From Flavobacterium sp. HSC-61S13 (GTDB lineage: Bacteria > Bacteroidota > Bacteroidia > Flavobacteriales > Flavobacteriaceae), in the NCBI RefSeq assembly GCF_024171535.1, contig NZ_JALJZV010000001.1, positions 434,001 to 498,000 of the forward strand: DNA of 64,000 nt. The letters are read 5' to 3'. Position 1 is the stretch's first letter. Every line of letters begins with the position of its first letter. Made by a program: the position numbers and the translations under genes. The notes under the pieces were generated by a model. That model was not told where the DNA came from, ran no database searches, and saw only the letters and a program-made list of their open reading frames with translations. Positions 60,873 to 64,000 of the stretch are shown here, piece by piece.

Positions 60873-63116
60873 CTAAGCAGCAAAAACCGTTTTCTTTAGA
60901 TTTTTCTTGTAAGCCAATTTCTTGGCAACTTTTAATATTTGTTCAGATAAGTTCGTTAACCAGATTAATTGCTCAATAACGAGTTGTGATTCTTCCATTT
61001 TTACTTTGATGTCTTCATCATCATCGATCGACAGTTTTAATTCCTTTTCACGAATGTCTTTCAAATAGGAAAAGCTGATCTCATATTCTTTTTGTTCATC
61101 TTGCGTCATGATATACCGTTCTTTCGAAGAATCTTGAATAACCTCAATGGTCGTATTCAAATTCTTAACGATCGTATCCATCACCACGTTAAAAGCTTTA
61201 GACGCCTCCGTGGTTTTGTGTGACTGAATGTAGGTTCCTATAGAGGCGGCAGACGATAATAACGTATGGTTTAATACTGCTAATTCATAGAGTTCTGAAC
61301 GGTATTTCTGTTTGGATTTAGGTTCTTGTATCATTCTTTGGAATGAGGACATCAGATTTCCGATTTCAATAAATGCATATTTACGAGTCAAGCGATAAGG
61401 TAAAGTTACTTCTCCTTTTTCGTTGTAGTAAATCGAAATTTCTTTTAGATAATCCCTATTGGCTTTAATCGATTTAGTCAAATGTATGTTTAGATTCAAA
61501 AATTCCCAAGACGGCCATAACAAATAGTTGGCACCAAAAGCCAGTACTGCACCGATTAAGGTATCAATGATACGGTAGGTGAGCAGGTCCATAAAATTAG
61601 GTGTCAAAATCCCATAAATCAAGACTACATAAATCGTTATAAAAGTTACGCCAATTTTGTAGTCGGTATGTGAAAACCAATATCCAACAATCATGGTAAA
61701 GATCGTTAGCACGGCCAAAACGGTAGTATTGTCGATAAAAGCCAATAATCCAAAGGCAACAAGTCCTCCGGCCACTGTTCCGATAACCCGCTCAAAGGAA
61801 CGCTGTTTGGTTAGTCCAAAACCAGGGCGCATAATAACAACAATGGTTAATAAGATCCAATATCCGTTGAGTAAATTAAAGATTTGACCGATCATAAATC
61901 CTAGTAGAATCGTGATGGTTAGTCGTAAGGCATGACGAAAAATAGTAGATGAAAAATTCATATTTTCCTTCAGCGTATCCCAGCGGTAATGTTGTGGAGT
62001 CAAAAATTTCTCAAGATCTTTATGTTTCCCTTTTAAATCATTCTCTGTAACGGTATTGGTTAAAACGCGCTCTAATATTTTAATTTTTTCAATCTGTTTG
62101 CCAGCGTAGTGAATGACATTTGAAAACATCAGAACCGCTTCAGATGTAGAGTCGGACTGATTGTTTTTTTGAAATTGATAAAGTTTGTCCTCAATCTTTT
62201 TTAGATCGTCAGTCAAGGAAGATATTGCGGTATATTTTTTACCTATATTCAATGAAAGAGAAATATTAGAAATCGTACTGGCAAACTGATCTGCCAATTT
62301 TTTATAATCTTCAATAATATCTAAGTGATCCTTAAAAAGTACATATAACTTTTTGTGATCAAAAGCCGTTGATAGCGCAATTTCTTGAATATCCACTAAA
62401 GCTGTGAACGCCACTAACATTTTTCGGTTGTAGGAAGAGTTCCCAGTATTGGCTTTATTTCTGACGAGGTATTCTCGGAGATTTTCGTGTATCTCATTGA
62501 GTTTAACCTGGACATTCAATTGTTCTTCAATAATCTTATCTCTATTGGCATCCTTAGCCCATAGATTAGCACGCAATTTCAAATATTCGGCGGTTAAATC
62601 CATACATTCTGACGTTTGCAAAGCTGCATATCTTCGTGGTCGAGCTAGATTAAACAACAGCGATACGACCAAATACAGTATTCCGCCCATCAAAAGCATT
62701 AGGCAATGCATATATAAATCTTTACCTTGATACGGATGAACAAAAGCTAAACTGACGGCTAGTAGGCCGGTAAATGATAGCATATTTGCGCGATGTCCAT
62801 AAACGGAAATCATACATAATGCGAATATAATGCTTAGAAAAACGGGATAAAAAAGGAAAGTTCCAACCACAGTGCATAATACCAAGGTAATAGTTGGAAT
62901 TAATAGCGCACCTACTAATAGTCCGACAACCTTGTGTTTTAGGTTGCTGGGAATATCTACTGGGGCAGTCAGTAAAGCTCCCATGGCAATAGTGAAAGCG
63001 AGCGTAAATTCCTTGTAGGGCATCAACACCAAAAAGGGAATAATAGAAGATATGGTAATTTTTAATGAGTCGGTAAGGTGTAGGTTATCCGTGAATTTTC
63101 TCGCTGTCTTAAACAT
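60873..63116 (-). CDS. FUSC family (YccS/YhfK-like) membrane protein
   Basis: The 747-residue protein has two blocks of about five to six membrane helices: residues 20-155 (IISSIIPFLVLMPYKEFTLAFTIAMGALLTAP and following) and about 395-530 (LRLTITILLGFMIGQIFNLLNGYWILLTIVVIMRPGFGLTKQRSFERVIGTVAGG, the FUSC signature). Helical cytosolic regions follow each block. Related proteins are aromatic-acid or stress-related exporters, but the function is unproven. It is convergent with the saccharopine-dehydrogenase-like gene and divergent from def. Confidence 0.92.
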   Translation of the reverse strand: MFKTARKFTDNLHLTDSLKITISSIIPFLVLMPYKEFTLAFTIAMGALLTAPVDIPSNLKHKVVGLLVGALLIPTITLVLCTVVGTFLFYPVFLSIIFALCMISVYGHRANMLSFTGLLAVSLAFVHPYQGKDLYMHCLMLLMGGILYLVVSLLFNLARPRRYAALQTSECMDLTAEYLKLRANLWAKDANRDKIIEEQLNVQVKLNEIHENLREYLVRNKANTGNSSYNRKMLVAFTALVDIQEIALSTAFDHKKLYVLFKDHLDIIEDYKKLADQFASTISNISLSLNIGKKYTAISSLTDDLKKIEDKLYQFQKNNQSDSTSEAVLMFSNVIHYAGKQIEKIKILERVLTNTVTENDLKGKHKDLEKFLTPQHYRWDTLKENMNFSSTIFRHALRLTITILLGFMIGQIFNLLNGYWILLTIVVIMRPGFGLTKQRSFERVIGTVAGGLVAFGLLAFIDNTTVLAVLTIFTMIVGYWFSHTDYKIGVTFITIYVVLIYGILTPNFMDLLTYRIIDTLIGAVLAFGANYLLWPSWEFLNLNIHLTKSIKANRDYLKEISIYYNEKGEVTLPYRLTRKYAFIEIGNLMSSFQRMIQEPKSKQKYRSELYELAVLNHTLLSSAASIGTYIQSHKTTEASKAFNVVMDTIVKNLNTTIEVIQDSSKERYIMTQDEQKEYEISFSYLKDIREKELKLSIDDDEDIKVKMEESQLVIEQLIWLTNLSEQILKVAKKLAYKKNLKKTVFAA

Positions 63117-63233
63117 AGCTATTCCGTGGGCAGATTTAAAATTAATTTATTGTGATCAAGATTGTCTAGGCAAGATACTGCAAAATAAATACCAAAATTT
63201 GTATATTGTAATAATTCTTTCTGTTTTTTTGAT

Positions 63234-63241
63234 TAATTTTG
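63234..63241 (+). promoter_or_regulatory. Putative def promoter -7 element
   Basis: TAATTTTG matches TAnnTTTG, 46 bases upstream of the def ATG at 63288. TTG at 63206-63208 is a possible -33 but is spaced long. Confidence 0.4.
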
Positions 63242-63287
63242 TGTTTGCTTAAAATTTTGAGCAGCATAAATATTAAACAAAACTATT

Positions 63288-63875
63288 ATGATATTACCAA
63301 TTGTGGGTTATGGTGATCCTGTATTGAGAAAAGTAGGAGAAAATATTGGCCCAGATTATCCGGAATTAGCTGATCTTGTAGAGAATATGTTTGAAACGAT
63401 GCATCGTGCGCATGGAGTAGGATTAGCAGCACCTCAAATAGGTTTGGCAATTCGATTATTTGTAGTAGATTGCGCTCCATTCGCAGAGAATGATGATGTA
63501 ACAGAAGAAGAAGCCCTATTTTTATCGACTTATAAAAAAGCTTTTATCAATGCTAAAATTCTAGCAGAAGAAGGTGAAGAGTGGGCATTTAATGAGGGAT
63601 GTTTAAGCATACCTGATGTTAATGAGGATGTATACAGAAAAGAATTAGTGACCATTGAATACTACGATGAAAATTTCGTAAAACACGTGGAGCAGATTGG
63701 TGGATTAGCGGCAAGGGTGATTCAACATGAATACGATCATATCGAAGGAATCCTTTTTACTGACAAAATCAATAGTTTAAAAAAACGCTTGAATGCGCGT
63801 CGTTTGCAAAACATATTTGAAGGGAAAATCGTACCGAATTATAAGATGAAGTTTGCTTCAAAAAAGGGTAGATAA
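63288..63875 (+). CDS. def: Peptide deformylase
   Basis: The 195-residue metalloenzyme has the three signature motifs GVGLAAPQIG, EGCLSIPD (metal Cys) and QHEYDHIEG (HExxH). It removes the N-formyl group from new proteins. An acidic insertion between motifs 1 and 2 (DDVTEEEALFLSTY) is common in Bacteroidota. It is followed 56 bp later by the DUF5606 gene, a conserved flavobacterial pairing. Confidence 0.97.
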   Translation: MILPIVGYGDPVLRKVGENIGPDYPELADLVENMFETMHRAHGVGLAAPQIGLAIRLFVVDCAPFAENDDVTEEEALFLSTYKKAFINAKILAEEGEEWAFNEGCLSIPDVNEDVYRKELVTIEYYDENFVKHVEQIGGLAARVIQHEYDHIEGILFTDKINSLKKRLNARRLQNIFEGKIVPNYKMKFASKKGR

Positions 63876-63931
63876 AATAAAAAACACCAAAGAAGATATT
63901 TGTTACTTTAAAATTAAAATAATTTCAAAAG

Positions 63932-64000
63932 ATGAGTTTAGATAGAATATTAGCCATTTCAGGAAAACCGGGATTGTATGAATTGAAAGTACAAACACGT
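63932..64000 (+). CDS. DUF5606 family protein, partial
   Basis: The first 23 codons (MSLDRILAISGKPGLYELKV) match the start of the DUF5606 family, which in Flavobacteriia follows peptide deformylase. The rest lies beyond the right edge. The function is unknown. Confidence 0.8.
   Translation, partial: MSLDRILAISGKPGLYELKVQTR

Noticed and set aside
1..64000. CRISPR arrays, tRNA or rRNA genes
   Set aside because: No spaced direct-repeat array, cloverleaf or rRNA-like segment was recognised by eye; ssrA is the only stable RNA found. A tRNAscan/CRISPR search would settle it.

Overview
The window is AT-rich chromosomal DNA from a member of the Bacteroidota, most likely Flavobacteriaceae. The evidence is a SusC/SusD-type outer-membrane pair, TAnnTTTG promoter -7 elements, few purine-rich ribosome-binding sites, DUF6952 and DUF5606 genes in typical flavobacterial positions, and a tmRNA whose tag reads GENNYALAA. 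The genus cannot be fixed from the sequence alone.

Layout. 1-5449: minus-strand envelope and division genes (LptF/G-type permease, lolA, ftsK, a DAG-kinase family protein), then tpx and an HxlR regulator divergent from an MFS exporter. 7006-16944: a lipoprotein, a Prx/Trx/DUF6952 redox cassette, a bestrophin, a DPP-IV-type peptidase, a WG-repeat protein, pirin, GNAT and MFS genes. 17281-32484: mixed metabolism (YdcF, two SDRs, DUF2071, esterase, a Cys/Met-metabolism PLP enzyme, lipoamide dehydrogenase, Tag glycosylase, a HipA-like/DUF3037 pair, an alanine-racemase-fold protein, cysK/cysE). 33402-39369: a regulator-rich stretch with three AraC-type proteins, a peroxiredoxin, an aldehyde-dehydrogenase homologue that has lost its catalytic residues, and a LysE exporter. 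39609-47509: a cold-shock protein and a SusC/SusD/phospholipase C operon. 59599-64000: a saccharopine-dehydrogenase-like enzyme, an FUSC membrane protein, peptide deformylase and the start of a DUF5606 gene.

The outstanding feature is an ~11.1-kb island (about 47735-58840) inserted at the 3' end of the tmRNA gene ssrA. A 22-bp perfect direct repeat spans the end of ssrA and its terminator T-run at the right edge, and recurs at the left edge beside what looks like the displaced original ssrA terminator. The island encodes a large membrane KAP-type NTPase, a complete QatABCD anti-phage operon (KAP ATPase, QatB, QueC-like QatC, TatD-like QatD), a HEPN-motif protein, and a zinc-ribbon gene interrupted by three in-frame TAA codons. 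No integrase was found in it. It reads as a defence island whose mobility genes are lost or supplied in trans. The membrane KAP NTPase and the HEPN protein are the best candidates for undescribed defence components.
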